From: Bacteroidota bacterium
GTDB lineage: Bacteria; Bacteroidota; Bacteroidia; JACCXN01
Reading direction: 5' to 3'
DNA length: 19,243 bases
NCBI GenBank assembly: GCA_013696965.1
Contig: JACCXN010000053.1
Coordinates: 1 to 19,243, forward strand
Made by a program: the position numbers and the translations under genes. The first letter of the stretch is position 1, and every line of letters starts with the position of its first letter. The notes below the pieces were generated by a model, which saw only the letters and a list, made by a program, of their open reading frames with translations, did not search any database and had not been told where the DNA came from. Shown here piece by piece: positions 7,130-15,800 of this stretch.

Positions 7130-8451
7130 TATTTAAACAATTTTAGAATATCATTTCCATTTGCAAAAAGCAGCAAAGAGAGCAATAGAATCATTCCTGC
7201 ATATTGAGCATATTCAAGAAATTTCTCATTCGGTTTACGTCCTGTAACAACCTCATAAAGCAAAAACATTACATGGCCTCCATCCAGAGCGGGAATTGGC
7301 AGAATGTTCATAATAGCAAGAATGATTGACAAAAAAGCAGTAAAGCTCCAAAACCTTACCCAATCCCATTGGGGACTAAATGCTTTCCCTATGGTTATGA
7401 ACCCTCCAACACTCTCAGAAGCATTTACATTTGGCGAAAAAAGAAGTTTCATAGATCTGATATAATCTTCAAAAGTTGTGAAAGCTTTATTCACTCCGGC
7501 TGGAATGGCAGAAGCAAGATTGTAATTTATCTTTTTTACTTCAAAAAAATCAGCAATGTCACTTTCTACCTGTATGCCCAATAATCCAGTTTCTGTTAAT
7601 TGGACCTCAATATCTTCCTTAGCGTTATCTCTTATTACTGTTACCGTAATTTTTTCTCCTTTATGTTTACTCATTTGCTCTCTAAATTCCTGGAAATATT
7701 CAGTTTCCTGGCCATTTAAAGCAACAAACCTGTCACCCTCTTTTATGCCTGATTCCTCTGCAACGGAGTTTTCAGCTACCATCTGTACAACGTAAGGAAT
7801 TCTCGGGGTTATGAAAGTTGCTTTTGTACTTACTAATTTTTTAAACACTTCACCTGGGATCTCCAATTCCATAACCTCTCCATTTCTTTGGATTGTAAGT
7901 GATTTTGCCTCATTAATAATTATTTCCGGCAGGATTCGCTGAAAATCTTCTACCTGTTTGCCATCTACAGCAAGGATATTATCTCCATGCTCAAGTCCCA
8001 TTTCCATTGCAAGGGAGTCAGCATGAATTCCATAAGTAACATTTTCAGCTGGCAAATATTCCTCGCCTATAATAAACAACATCATGATATAAATAAAAAT
8101 TGCCAGTAAAAAATTCACTGTAACTCCTCCTATCATTATAATTAATCGTTGCCACGCAGGCTTTGACCGGAACTCCCAGGGTTGAGGCTCTTGAGCAAGT
8201 TGCTCCTTGTCCATTGATTCATCAATCATTCCGGATATTTTAACATATCCGCCAAGGGGAAGCCAACCCATTCCATATTCGGTATCCCCTTTTTTAAATT
8301 TAAAGATCGAAAACCAAGGATCAAAAAACAGGTAAAATTTTTCAACTCTGGTTTTAAAAAGTTTTGCCGGTATAAAATGTCCCAACTCATGAAGAACAAT
8401 GAGAATTGATAAGCTTAAGATGAGTTGCGCTGCTTGTATAAGTCCGTCCAT
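7129..8451 (-). CDS. rseP: RseP-type site-2 zinc metalloprotease (M50B) with two PDZ domains
   Basis: 440 aa membrane protease. The zinc motif HELGH (H21, E22, H25) lies in the first transmembrane helix, and the third ligand D390 is in NILPIPALDGGH in a C-terminal helix. Other membrane helices are at about 103-128 and 415-432. Between them lie two PDZ domains (about 137-198, with GLEHGDNILAVDGKQV; about 222-290, with GIKEGDRFVALNGQET), the arrangement of E. coli RseP. The family cleaves anti-sigma factors and remnant signal peptides inside the membrane. The gene starts 27 bp after dxr; dxr and rseP are also near each other in many other bacteria. Length and motifs look complete. Confidence 0.95.
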   Translation of the reverse strand: MDGLIQAAQLILSLSILIVLHELGHFIPAKLFKTRVEKFYLFFDPWFSIFKFKKGDTEYGMGWLPLGGYVKISGMIDESMDKEQLAQEPQPWEFRSKPAWQRLIIMIGGVTVNFLLAIFIYIMMLFIIGEEYLPAENVTYGIHADSLAMEMGLEHGDNILAVDGKQVEDFQRILPEIIINEAKSLTIQRNGEVMELEIPGEVFKKLVSTKATFITPRIPYVVQMVAENSVAEESGIKEGDRFVALNGQETEYFQEFREQMSKHKGEKITVTVIRDNAKEDIEVQLTETGLLGIQVESDIADFFEVKKINYNLASAIPAGVNKAFTTFEDYIRSMKLLFSPNVNASESVGGFITIGKAFSPQWDWVRFWSFTAFLSIILAIMNILPIPALDGGHVMFLLYEVVTGRKPNEKFLEYAQYAGMILLLSLLLFANGNDILKLFK

Positions 8452-8478
8452 TATTTGTAAAATTTAATGTCTTTTATA

Positions 8479-9642
8479 TTAATTATTTAATAAATCCTTT
8501 GCTACTTTCCTTGTTTCAATGTCAGTTTGAACATAATCATCATAAACTGGCTTACTTATAAAATTTATTTTTTGCATGCATTTTTCAATGAGTTCTGGCA
8601 TTTTAAAAAACGCTACTTTCTCCTGCAGAAAGGCATCAACCATTACTTCATTGGCAGCATTAATTACACATGGCATATTTCCACCGGCATTTAATGCTTC
8701 AAAAGCGAGTGCAAGGTTACGAAAAGTTTTTTTATCAGGTTGTTCAAAAGTAAGTTCAGGATAATCCAAAAAATTAAAACGTTTTATATTTGATTTTAAT
8801 CTATTCGGATATGAAAGTGCATATTGGATGGGTAATTTCATATTTGGAAGCCCCATCTGTGCTTTCATCGACCCATCTTCAAACTGCACAATGGAATGTA
8901 TTATTGATTGAGGATGAACAATTACATCAATTTGATTTGGTTTTAAATTAAATAACCATTTGGCCTCTATAACCTCAAGTCCTTTATTCATTAAAGTGGC
9001 AGAATCTATGGTTATTTTAGCACCCATTTCCCAATTGGGGTGCTTAAGGGCTTGTAATTTGGTTACTGTTTTTAAGTATTCTGCATTCTTGCCTCTGAAT
9101 GGCCCTCCTGATGCTGTTAAATAAATTTTTTCAATTGGATTGTGAAATTCACCAACAAGGCACTGGAAAATTGCAGAATGCTCCGAATCAACAGGGTAAA
9201 TATTAACTCCTTTTCCCCTTGCCTCGGAGGTGACCAGTTCCCCTGCAACAACCAGGGTTTCTTTATTTGCCAAGGCAATTTGCTTTCCAGCTCTAATTGC
9301 ATTCAAAGTTGGTTTTAAACCAGCATACCCAACAAGAGCGGTAAGCACAATGTCTATCTCCTCCATTTCAACCACCTGGCAAACAGATTCAATACCAGCA
9401 TAGACTTTAATATCAAGGGGCTGTAAAACCGAGGCTATATATTCGTATTTTGTTTCATCAGCAATTACAACGGCATTGGGTTTAAACTCAATTGCCTGCT
9501 TAATCAATAAATCAGCATTAAAATTGGCAGTAATTACCTCCAATTCAAATACATCTCTATGCTCTTTAATTACTTCCAGAGCCTGTGTGCCTATGGATCC
9601 TGTTGAGCCTAGAATGGCAATATGCTTTTTTTCTTTACTCAA
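8479..9642 (-). CDS. dxr: 1-deoxy-D-xylulose 5-phosphate reductoisomerase
   Basis: 387 aa, full length. It converts DXP to 2-C-methyl-D-erythritol 4-phosphate with NADPH, the committed step of the MEP isoprenoid pathway. The NADPH loop GSTGSIG is at 12-18, the metal ligands D152 and E154 are in YPVDSEHSAIFQC, and a third acidic ligand E223 is in SATLMNKGLEVIEA. LTASGGPF and the flexible-loop region HPNWEMGAKITID are intact. The start is the odd point: the frame opens with TTG (reverse complement of CAA at 9640-9642), no in-frame ATG lies upstream, and the NADPH loop begins at residue 12, so a later start is impossible. A rare TTG start is therefore likely. It is preceded by a 92-bp gap after the GH3-like gene, and no convincing promoter is seen there. 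Confidence 0.95.
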   Translation of the reverse strand: MSKEKKHIAILGSTGSIGTQALEVIKEHRDVFELEVITANFNADLLIKQAIEFKPNAVVIADETKYEYIASVLQPLDIKVYAGIESVCQVVEMEEIDIVLTALVGYAGLKPTLNAIRAGKQIALANKETLVVAGELVTSEARGKGVNIYPVDSEHSAIFQCLVGEFHNPIEKIYLTASGGPFRGKNAEYLKTVTKLQALKHPNWEMGAKITIDSATLMNKGLEVIEAKWLFNLKPNQIDVIVHPQSIIHSIVQFEDGSMKAQMGLPNMKLPIQYALSYPNRLKSNIKRFNFLDYPELTFEQPDKKTFRNLALAFEALNAGGNMPCVINAANEVMVDAFLQEKVAFFKMPELIEKCMQKINFISKPVYDDYVQTDIETRKVAKDLLNN

Positions 9643-9734
9643 TTTTTTTATAAAATTTATTCTTTTCTGTTTGAAAGATAATTATCAAAGATGAAAAAAG
9701 TTATTATTTTGTTTTGCTTAAAATATTTCGCAAG

Positions 9735-11228
9735 TTAAATGTATTTGTTCAATTCATCTGCAAAAATTCTGTCATTTGATAATCTTGGAACTTTGTTCTG
9801 TCCGCCCAATTTACCCTGAGATTTCATGTAATTTATAAAGCCATCTTTTTGAACAGGTTTAATAATGAGTGTTTGCAATATGTTGCCCTTAATCAAATCA
9901 CGGTAATAAATATTTAAATCCTGCATCTCTTTATCGAGCTTCATTCTAAAGGCTTCCATATCAACAGGAGTTTTTGAAAACTCAATAAACCATTCATGAT
10001 AAGGCAAACCATTCAAGGGTGCAACTTGCGGAGCAACTGTATATTCAACTACTTCGGCCCCATACTCAAAAGAGGCTAATGCAATTGCTTTATCCACTTC
10101 CTCAGCTATTACATGTTCTCCAAAAGCAGATGTAAAATGTTTTATGCGGCCTGTAACAATTAAACGGTAAGGTTTAACTGAAACAAACTTAACAGTATCT
10201 CCAATGTTGTATCCCCAAAGCCCAGCGTTTGTATTTAAAATTATCACATAATTAATTCCAGCTTTCACTTCTTTTAAAGCAATACGGGTAGGATTTTCAT
10301 TAAAAAATTCATCTGTAGGAATAAATTCAAAAAATATACCTGCATTTACATTCAGCAGCAATCCCGGCTCTTTTTGTGAATCCTGAAATGCAATAAAGCC
10401 TTCTGAGGCTGGGTAAGTTTCAATGGAATCGATCTTCTTTCCTATAGTATTTTCAAACTTTGACCGGTAGGGCTCAAAGTTAACTCCCCCATAAATAAAC
10501 AGGGAAAATTTTGGAAAAACAGCAGCAATATTCTTTTTTCCTGATTTCTCAATTATTTTATCAAAATACATTTGCACCCAAGAGGGAATACCACTAATAA
10601 GGGTCATTTTTTCATGCAATGTTTCATTGGCAATTACATCTACCTTATGTTCCCAATCCTCAATGCAATTGGTTTCATAAGAAGGTACCTGATTCTTGCG
10701 TAAATATCCTGGCACATGATGATTTACAATTCCTGAAAGCCTTCCGAGGTTAATACCTCCTATTTTAGTTAAAACAGGGCTACCAGATAAAAAAATCATT
10801 TTCCCTTCAACAAAATCAGTTTTTCCAGTTTCTGCAATATAGGAAAGTATTGCATTTCGAGCTGTATTTATATGATTAGAAATGGATTGTTTGGTTATAG
10901 GAATGTATTTAACTCCAGAAGTGGTACCAGAAGTTTTGCAAAAATATATAGGTTTTCCTTTCCATAAAACATCGTTTTCTCCGGCAATAATTCTATCAAT
11001 ATAAACCCGATGTCCTTCATAATCTCTTATAGGAACATATTTTTTGAAATCAGCATAGGATTTAATTTCGCAGAAATTATGGTCCTTCCCAAAAGCTGTT
11101 TTTTTTGCCCCATCCAATAAGGATATAAAAACATTTTCCTGTGCTTTTAAAGGTTCTTTGCTCCACTTATTAATTTCAGCTGCAATGTATCTGGCAAATA
11201 TTTTACTTAAAGATGCTTTTAATCCCAT
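9735..11228 (-). CDS. GH3-like acyl-adenylate (acyl acid-amido synthetase superfamily) protein
   Basis: 497 aa. Adenylate-forming motifs in GH3 order are present: an ATP-binding loop KTSGTTSGVKYIP (98-110), ETYPASEGFIA (about 270-280), and GDTVKF with LIVTGRIKHFTSAFGEHV (343-373). Plant GH3 enzymes adenylate a carboxylic acid and transfer it to an amino acid. Bacterial members are common in Bacteroidota and usually annotated as GH3 auxin-responsive promoter family, but their substrates are unknown. No signal peptide, so cytosolic. The gene starts one base after the M23 peptidase stop (TAATATG), so it is probably coupled to it; a role in an envelope compound is possible but is inference. Confidence 0.85.
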   Translation of the reverse strand: MGLKASLSKIFARYIAAEINKWSKEPLKAQENVFISLLDGAKKTAFGKDHNFCEIKSYADFKKYVPIRDYEGHRVYIDRIIAGENDVLWKGKPIYFCKTSGTTSGVKYIPITKQSISNHINTARNAILSYIAETGKTDFVEGKMIFLSGSPVLTKIGGINLGRLSGIVNHHVPGYLRKNQVPSYETNCIEDWEHKVDVIANETLHEKMTLISGIPSWVQMYFDKIIEKSGKKNIAAVFPKFSLFIYGGVNFEPYRSKFENTIGKKIDSIETYPASEGFIAFQDSQKEPGLLLNVNAGIFFEFIPTDEFFNENPTRIALKEVKAGINYVIILNTNAGLWGYNIGDTVKFVSVKPYRLIVTGRIKHFTSAFGEHVIAEEVDKAIALASFEYGAEVVEYTVAPQVAPLNGLPYHEWFIEFSKTPVDMEAFRMKLDKEMQDLNIYYRDLIKGNILQTLIIKPVQKDGFINYMKSQGKLGGQNKVPRLSNDRIFADELNKYI

Positions 11229-11229
11229 A

Positions 11230-12105
11230 TTAAAAAATTATATAATCCTGAGGATTAATTGCAATCCCATTATACCATAATTCAAAATGAAGGTGGGGCC
11301 CGGAAGTTAAATCACCAGAATTGCCAATAATGGCTATTGCCTCCCCTGCCTTAACATAATTTCCTGTCTTTTTCAATACTACTGAATTGTGCTTGTATAC
11401 AGAAAGCATATTATCCTCATGTTGGATTTGAATAACATTTCCATATTCAGTTGTCCATGATGAAAACACAACTGTACCATTGAGCGTAGCTTTAACCACT
11501 TCATTCTCTGCAGCTGCTATATCAGTTCCATAATGGCCTTCAAAAACATTAAATGATGCGGTAACAGTACCATTTATTGGGGTAAAGAAAAAAAAGCTGC
11601 TAATACTTTTCTTTTGGTTTCTTTCCTCTTTTGAAGTCAAACTGTATAAATCCTGGGATTCTATCTGGTCTCTTAATAAAGAGTCCTCTTTGGACTTTAC
11701 AAGAATGATATTATCGTAATTTTTTGTAGAATCGGGCATTCCTGTGATTTCATCAACCGGTATTTTCCCCTCAAGTACATTTGCTAGTGAATTTAAATAA
11801 TAATTTTTCATTTTTATTTCCTGCTCAAGTGAATCGGCCTTAAGTACTGCTTGTAAAGCGCTTCTCCTTAAATTCACATCTGCATAGCCAGGAATAAACT
11901 CCCGTATTGGGGTAAATGCAATAAAACTAATTACAATGGTTATTAAAACAATTAGGATGGTACCCGAAAGTATAAAAACATTTAATGGAGAAAGCCTAAG
12001 AGATATTTTTTCTTCGAAACTGTCATCGTTAAGCAGCACCAGCCTGTATTTGTTTTTCAACCTGCTAATTAACCTATTCCGGTTTTCCTGCTTGCTTTCT
12101 GACAT
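11230..12105 (-). CDS. M23-family (LytM) metallopeptidase with single membrane anchor
   Basis: 291 aa from ATG 12105. The cytoplasmic N-terminus is basic (about 35 residues), followed by one transmembrane helix (about 39-64, FILSGTILIVLITIVISFIAF) and a periplasmic stalk with helical/coiled character. The C-terminal LytM domain has all zinc and catalytic residues: H191 and D195 in EGHYGTDIA, H239 in VYKHN, and H271 and H273 in GPHLHFELW. The family cuts peptidoglycan cross-bridges or stem peptides, or in degenerate form activates amidases; since the ligands are intact an active endopeptidase is likely. The frame opens at 12147, but those 14 extra residues overlap a candidate promoter region, and ATG 12105 gives the usual short basic start. 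First gene of a minus-strand cluster. Confidence 0.9.
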   Translation of the reverse strand: MSESKQENRNRLISRLKNKYRLVLLNDDSFEEKISLRLSPLNVFILSGTILIVLITIVISFIAFTPIREFIPGYADVNLRRSALQAVLKADSLEQEIKMKNYYLNSLANVLEGKIPVDEITGMPDSTKNYDNIILVKSKEDSLLRDQIESQDLYSLTSKEERNQKKSISSFFFFTPINGTVTASFNVFEGHYGTDIAAAENEVVKATLNGTVVFSSWTTEYGNVIQIQHEDNMLSVYKHNSVVLKKTGNYVKAGEAIAIIGNSGDLTSGPHLHFELWYNGIAINPQDYIIF

Positions 12106-12144
12106 TATTTGAATAACCTTTATTACAAAATGACTGTAAAAATA

Positions 12145-12177
12145 CAAATATCGGCAAAAATCTGTTCTTGCCGCAAT
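12145..12177 (-). promoter_or_regulatory. weak candidate promoter with inverted repeat, upstream of the M23 gene
   Basis: On the minus strand ATTG, 21 nt, GATATTTG: each half has one mismatch to the Bacteroidota consensus. The spacer is filled by an inverted repeat, CGGCAA (12152-12157) and TTGCCG (12168-12173), which could be an operator or a chance hairpin. Start of transcription would be near 12139, about 34 nt before the ATG at 12105. Confidence 0.25.
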
Positions 12178-12296
12178 TCTTTTTTTAGAATAATACCTAA
12201 ATCCAGGAACTTAAATCAATTGTTCCTATTCAATTATTGTTTGGATGAGTTTTGAAACAATAAACCAGAGGAGAATTACTTATAAAATATAACCTT

Positions 12297-12353
12297 GTAA
12301 TGGAATTCATTTTTCTCCCTTCAACGTAATGGAATTCATTTTTCTCCTTCAAC
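12297..12353. repeat. tandem duplication, 29 bp + 28 bp
   Basis: Two head-to-tail copies beginning GTAATGGAATTCATTTTTCT are at 12297-12325 and 12326-12353 and differ by one C. An inverted piece of the same sequence (AATTCCATTA) recurs near 12370-12379. On the minus strand the duplication covers the stop codon of the relic described at 12336-12490. Origin unknown: slippage during decay, or the edge of a lost mobile element. Confidence 0.85.
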
Positions 12354-12490
12354 TTTTTTTCCTGTTTCTAATTCCATTAAGCTTACAATTGCCTTTGCCA
12401 CTTTCTGGTTTTTAGGTGTATTTTAAGCTATGTGGTGCCTTTGGGTGGATAATTAGGTGGCTGAATATCCTTATAATTATTAATACTATT
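12336..12490 (-). pseudogene. possible decayed coding relic in the spacer before tRNA-Gln
   Basis: On the minus strand two adjacent open pieces read like one protein tail. The first (about 12431-12490) includes YKDIQPPNYPPKGTT and ends in TAG. The second, in another frame (12336-12422), includes VAKAIVSLMELETGKK and ends in TGA. A single frameshift would join them. Composition is protein-like, while the surrounding DNA is plain AT-rich spacer. I do not recognise the family, and no start codon or promoter is seen. It could be coincidence. Confidence 0.3.
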
Positions 12491-12576
12491 TTATACTATT
12501 TTGAACAAAGCAGCAATGTAAGATACTGCAAACAAAGGATCAAGCAAACAAAGAACTTTTGTAAAATATTAGGTAT

Positions 12577-12602
12577 AAAAAAAGCCCCGTATTAGGGGGC
12601 TT
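12577..12602 (-). terminator. intrinsic terminator of tRNA-Gln
   Basis: On the minus strand AAGCCCC (12596-12602) pairs with GGGGCTT (12582-12588), followed by a T-rich run. It begins a few bases after the 3' end of the tRNA, so it ends a single-tRNA transcript. Confidence 0.85.
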
Positions 12603-12605
12603 GGG

Positions 12606-12678
12606 TTGTCCGACTAGGGCTCGAACCTAGACTCTTCTGGACCAAAACCAGACGTGTTGCCAATTACACTATCGGACA
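12606..12678 (-). tRNA. tRNA-Gln (anticodon TTG)
   Basis: 73 nt. The acceptor stem TGTCCGA/TCGGACA closes perfectly. The anticodon stem TCTGG/CCAGA holds the loop TTTTGGT, anticodon TTG, which reads CAA glutamine. The T arm is CTAGG, TTCGAGC, CCTAG. The 3' CCA is not encoded: after discriminator A come CCC and AA. It has its own consensus promoter and terminator. Confidence 0.95.
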
Positions 12679-12708
12679 ATTTCTTGCATTTTATGCAATT
12701 TTGGAGCG

Positions 12709-12740
12709 CAAAGGTAATAAAGGAAACATTAACCACCAAA
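12709..12740 (-). promoter_or_regulatory. consensus Bacteroidota promoter of tRNA-Gln
   Basis: Minus strand TTTG (12737-12740), 20 nt, TACCTTTG (12709-12716), an exact match to the TTTG/TAnnTTTG consensus of the main sigma factor. Transcription would start near 12703, about 25 nt before the mature 5' end. The leader contains a small perfect hairpin (TTGCAT/ATGCAA, 12684-12698). Confidence 0.85.
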
Positions 12741-12795
12741 TTTATAAGAAAAAGGTATTAAAATTTATAGAATTACGTTTTATAGACTAATTAAC

Positions 12796-12827
12796 TTTAA
12801 TAGCTTAAATTTATTTTTATAATTTCG
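12796..12827 (+). promoter_or_regulatory. candidate promoter of the DUF2723 gene
   Basis: TTTA (12796-12799), 20 nt, TAATTTCG (12820-12827), one mismatch in each element from the Bacteroidota consensus. It gives a leader of about 22 nt to ATG 12855. Also expected from the divergent orientation to tRNA-Gln. Confidence 0.45.
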
Positions 12828-12854
12828 CACCTCATTTAACTTTTATTCATTCAA

Positions 12855-15800
12855 ATGAATTACAATAGAATTAACATCATCACCGGTTGGATCGTTTTTT
12901 TGGTAGCATCCTTTGTTTATTTAGCAACCATTGAGCCTACCACCAGTTTTTGGGATGCAGGAGAATATATCTCAACAGCATATAAGCTTCAGGTAGGACA
13001 TCCTCCAGGAGCTCCTTTTTTTCAATTAGCAGGAAGATTTTTTTCCATGTGGGTGGCCCCTGACAAAGCTGCAATGATGGTTAATGCTATGTCTGCTCTT
13101 AGTAGTTCCTTTACAATTCTTTTCCTTTTCTGGACAATTACTATGCTTGCAAAAAAACTGTTGTCCAAAACCAGCGAAGCTAGCAGCGCTAATGTTTATG
13201 CCATAATGGGAAGCGGAATTGTTGGTAGTTTAGCCTACACCTTTTCAGATTCATTTTGGTTTTCAGCAGTTGAAGGCGAGGTGTATGCCATGTCTTCTTT
13301 TTTCACCGCAGTAGTTTTCTGGGCCATTCTTAAATGGGAATCAGAATCAGATAACCACCGTTCTGTTAAATGGATTATTTTAATTGCCTATCTCGTTGGC
13401 CTTTCTATAGGTGTTCACCTTTTGAATTTGCTTGCAATTCCTGCAATTGTTTTTGTTTACTATTTCAAAAATTATGCACCAACCCGCAAAGGATTTATTA
13501 TTACCGGAATATTGTCAATAGTTATTCTTGGGATTGTACAAGTTGGGATAATTCCTGGAGTTGTTAGTCTTGCAGCTAAGTTTGAATTGTTTTTTATTAA
13601 TTCTGCCGGTTTACCATTTCATTCCGGCACTATAATCTATTTTATTTTACTAATAGGAGCAATTGTTTGGGGTTTACGTTATACAATACAAAAGAAAAAG
13701 CCAATTTGGAACACCGTCATTTTATCTTTTACAATGATTTTAATTGGATATTCATCCTTTTTTCTGCTTGTAATCCGATCCAATGCAAACACTCCTATTG
13801 ATGAAAACAATCCTGAAAATGCAATAAACCTGCTTTCTTATCTTAACAGGGAACAGTACGGAGACTGGCCTATTACCAAAGGGCAATATTACAATGCACC
13901 GCTTGACAAAAGAAATCCATATAGTGACGGGAACCCTGTTTATAAGGAGGATAAAGAAAAAGGAAAATACATTATCACTGATGACAGGAAAAGTTCAATC
14001 CCAAATTACGATCCTGCCTTTTCAACTGTTTTTCCTAGGATGTACAGTTCTCAAAGCAACCATATTGCAGGTTATAAGGCTTGGGGGGATGTTAAAGGAA
14101 CGCCAGTAAGAACATTGAATGCAAAAGGTGAACCTGAAGTAATTCAAAAACCAACTTTTGGAGAAAACCTTAAATTCTTTTTCCGATACCAAGTAGGCCA
14201 TATGTACCTGCGCTACTTTTTCTGGAATTTTGTTGGAAGACAAAATGATATTCAAAATCACAATGGAAACATTATTGAAGGAAACTGGATGAGTGGAATT
14301 CCTTTTATCGATTCAATTTTCTTGGGCTCACAAGAAAAATTACCACAAAGTATGACCAAAAATAAAGCAATGAATCATTTTTATTTCCTGCCACTAATTC
14401 TTGGCTTGTTGGGTATATTTTTCCAATTTAAGAAAGCACCTGAGGATGGTTGGGTTGTTTTTCTGCTTTTCTTTTTCACAGGATTTGCAATTGTACTTTA
14501 TTTGAATCAAACCCCATATCAACCAAGGGAAAGGGATTATGCATACGCTGCTTCTTTTTATGGTTTTGCAATTTGGATTGGGTTGGGAGTCCTTTACATA
14601 TTTGATTTTTTAAACAAAAAATTACCTGGCAAACTTAGTGCTATTTTCACATCATTAGTTTGCTTAGTCCTTGTTCCAGGCATTATGGCCAAAGAGGGCT
14701 GGAATGATCATGATCGTTCGGGTAGGTATACTGCCAGGGACTTTGCTATGAATTATCTTGATTCTGTTGAGCCAAATGCAATAATTTTCACCAATGGTGA
14801 TAATGACACATTTCCTCTTTGGTATGTGCAGGAAGTAGAAGGTTATAGAACTGATGTAAGGGTATTAAATCTTAGTCTTTTAAATACTGATTGGTATATT
14901 GATCAGGCAAAAAGAAAGGCATACGAATCTGAACCAATACCTTTTTCATTAACCGAAGAAAAATACAGACAAGGAACCAGGGATTATGTGCCTTTTTATG
15001 ATAAGGGAATTCAAGGACATGTTAATCTTAAGGAGTTAATGGACTTTGTAGGAAGCGATGACAATAGAACCCGTGTTCAGATGCAAACCGGAAGAATGCT
15101 TGATTATTTACCAACAAATAAGTTCAGGCTTCTTGTTGATTCAACCACAGTAATAACAAACAATACTGTTCCTGCTAATATGGCTGATAAAATTTTACCA
15201 TTTATTGATTGGCAAATGGATAAAAGCTATGTACTTAAAAATGAATTAATGGTACTTGACCTGTTGGCTAACAACAATTGGCAGAGGCCAATTTATTTTG
15301 CTATAACCACAGGGCCGGACAGTTATTTAAACCTACAGGATTATTTCCAACTTGAAGGCCTAGCATATAGACTAGTTCCAATAAAAAACGTAAGTACAGA
15401 TGGGCAGGTTGGCAGAGTAAATACTGAAGTAATGTATGAAAACCTGATGAATAAATTCAAATGGGGAGGAATGGATTCAAAAGACTTATGGATGGATGAA
15501 AACAACATAAGAATGACTATGAACTTCCGCAACAATTTCAATAGGTTAGCTGATGCATTGTTGAAAGAAGGAAAAAAAGACAAGGCTATTGAGGTGCTTG
15601 ATAGAGCAATGGAAGTAATGCCTGCCAAGAATGTTCCGCTGAACTTTTTTGTTATGTATTTTGCGGATACATATTATAAAGCGGGAGCAACAGAAAAAGC
15701 AAATGAATTGATTAAACAATTAGGTGAATTGTATATCGAAGATTTGAATTATTATGCTTCCCTTGATGACAGGTACGCAAAAACCATTAACAGAGAAATG

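Noticed and set aside
12106-12147. Longer start for the M23 peptidase
   Set aside because: The extra 14 residues precede a normal basic N-terminus and overlap the candidate promoter region; ATG 12105 is more likely.
12606-12678. Duplicate att site from an integrative element at tRNA-Gln
   Set aside because: I found no second copy of the tRNA 3' end in the window and no integrase gene.
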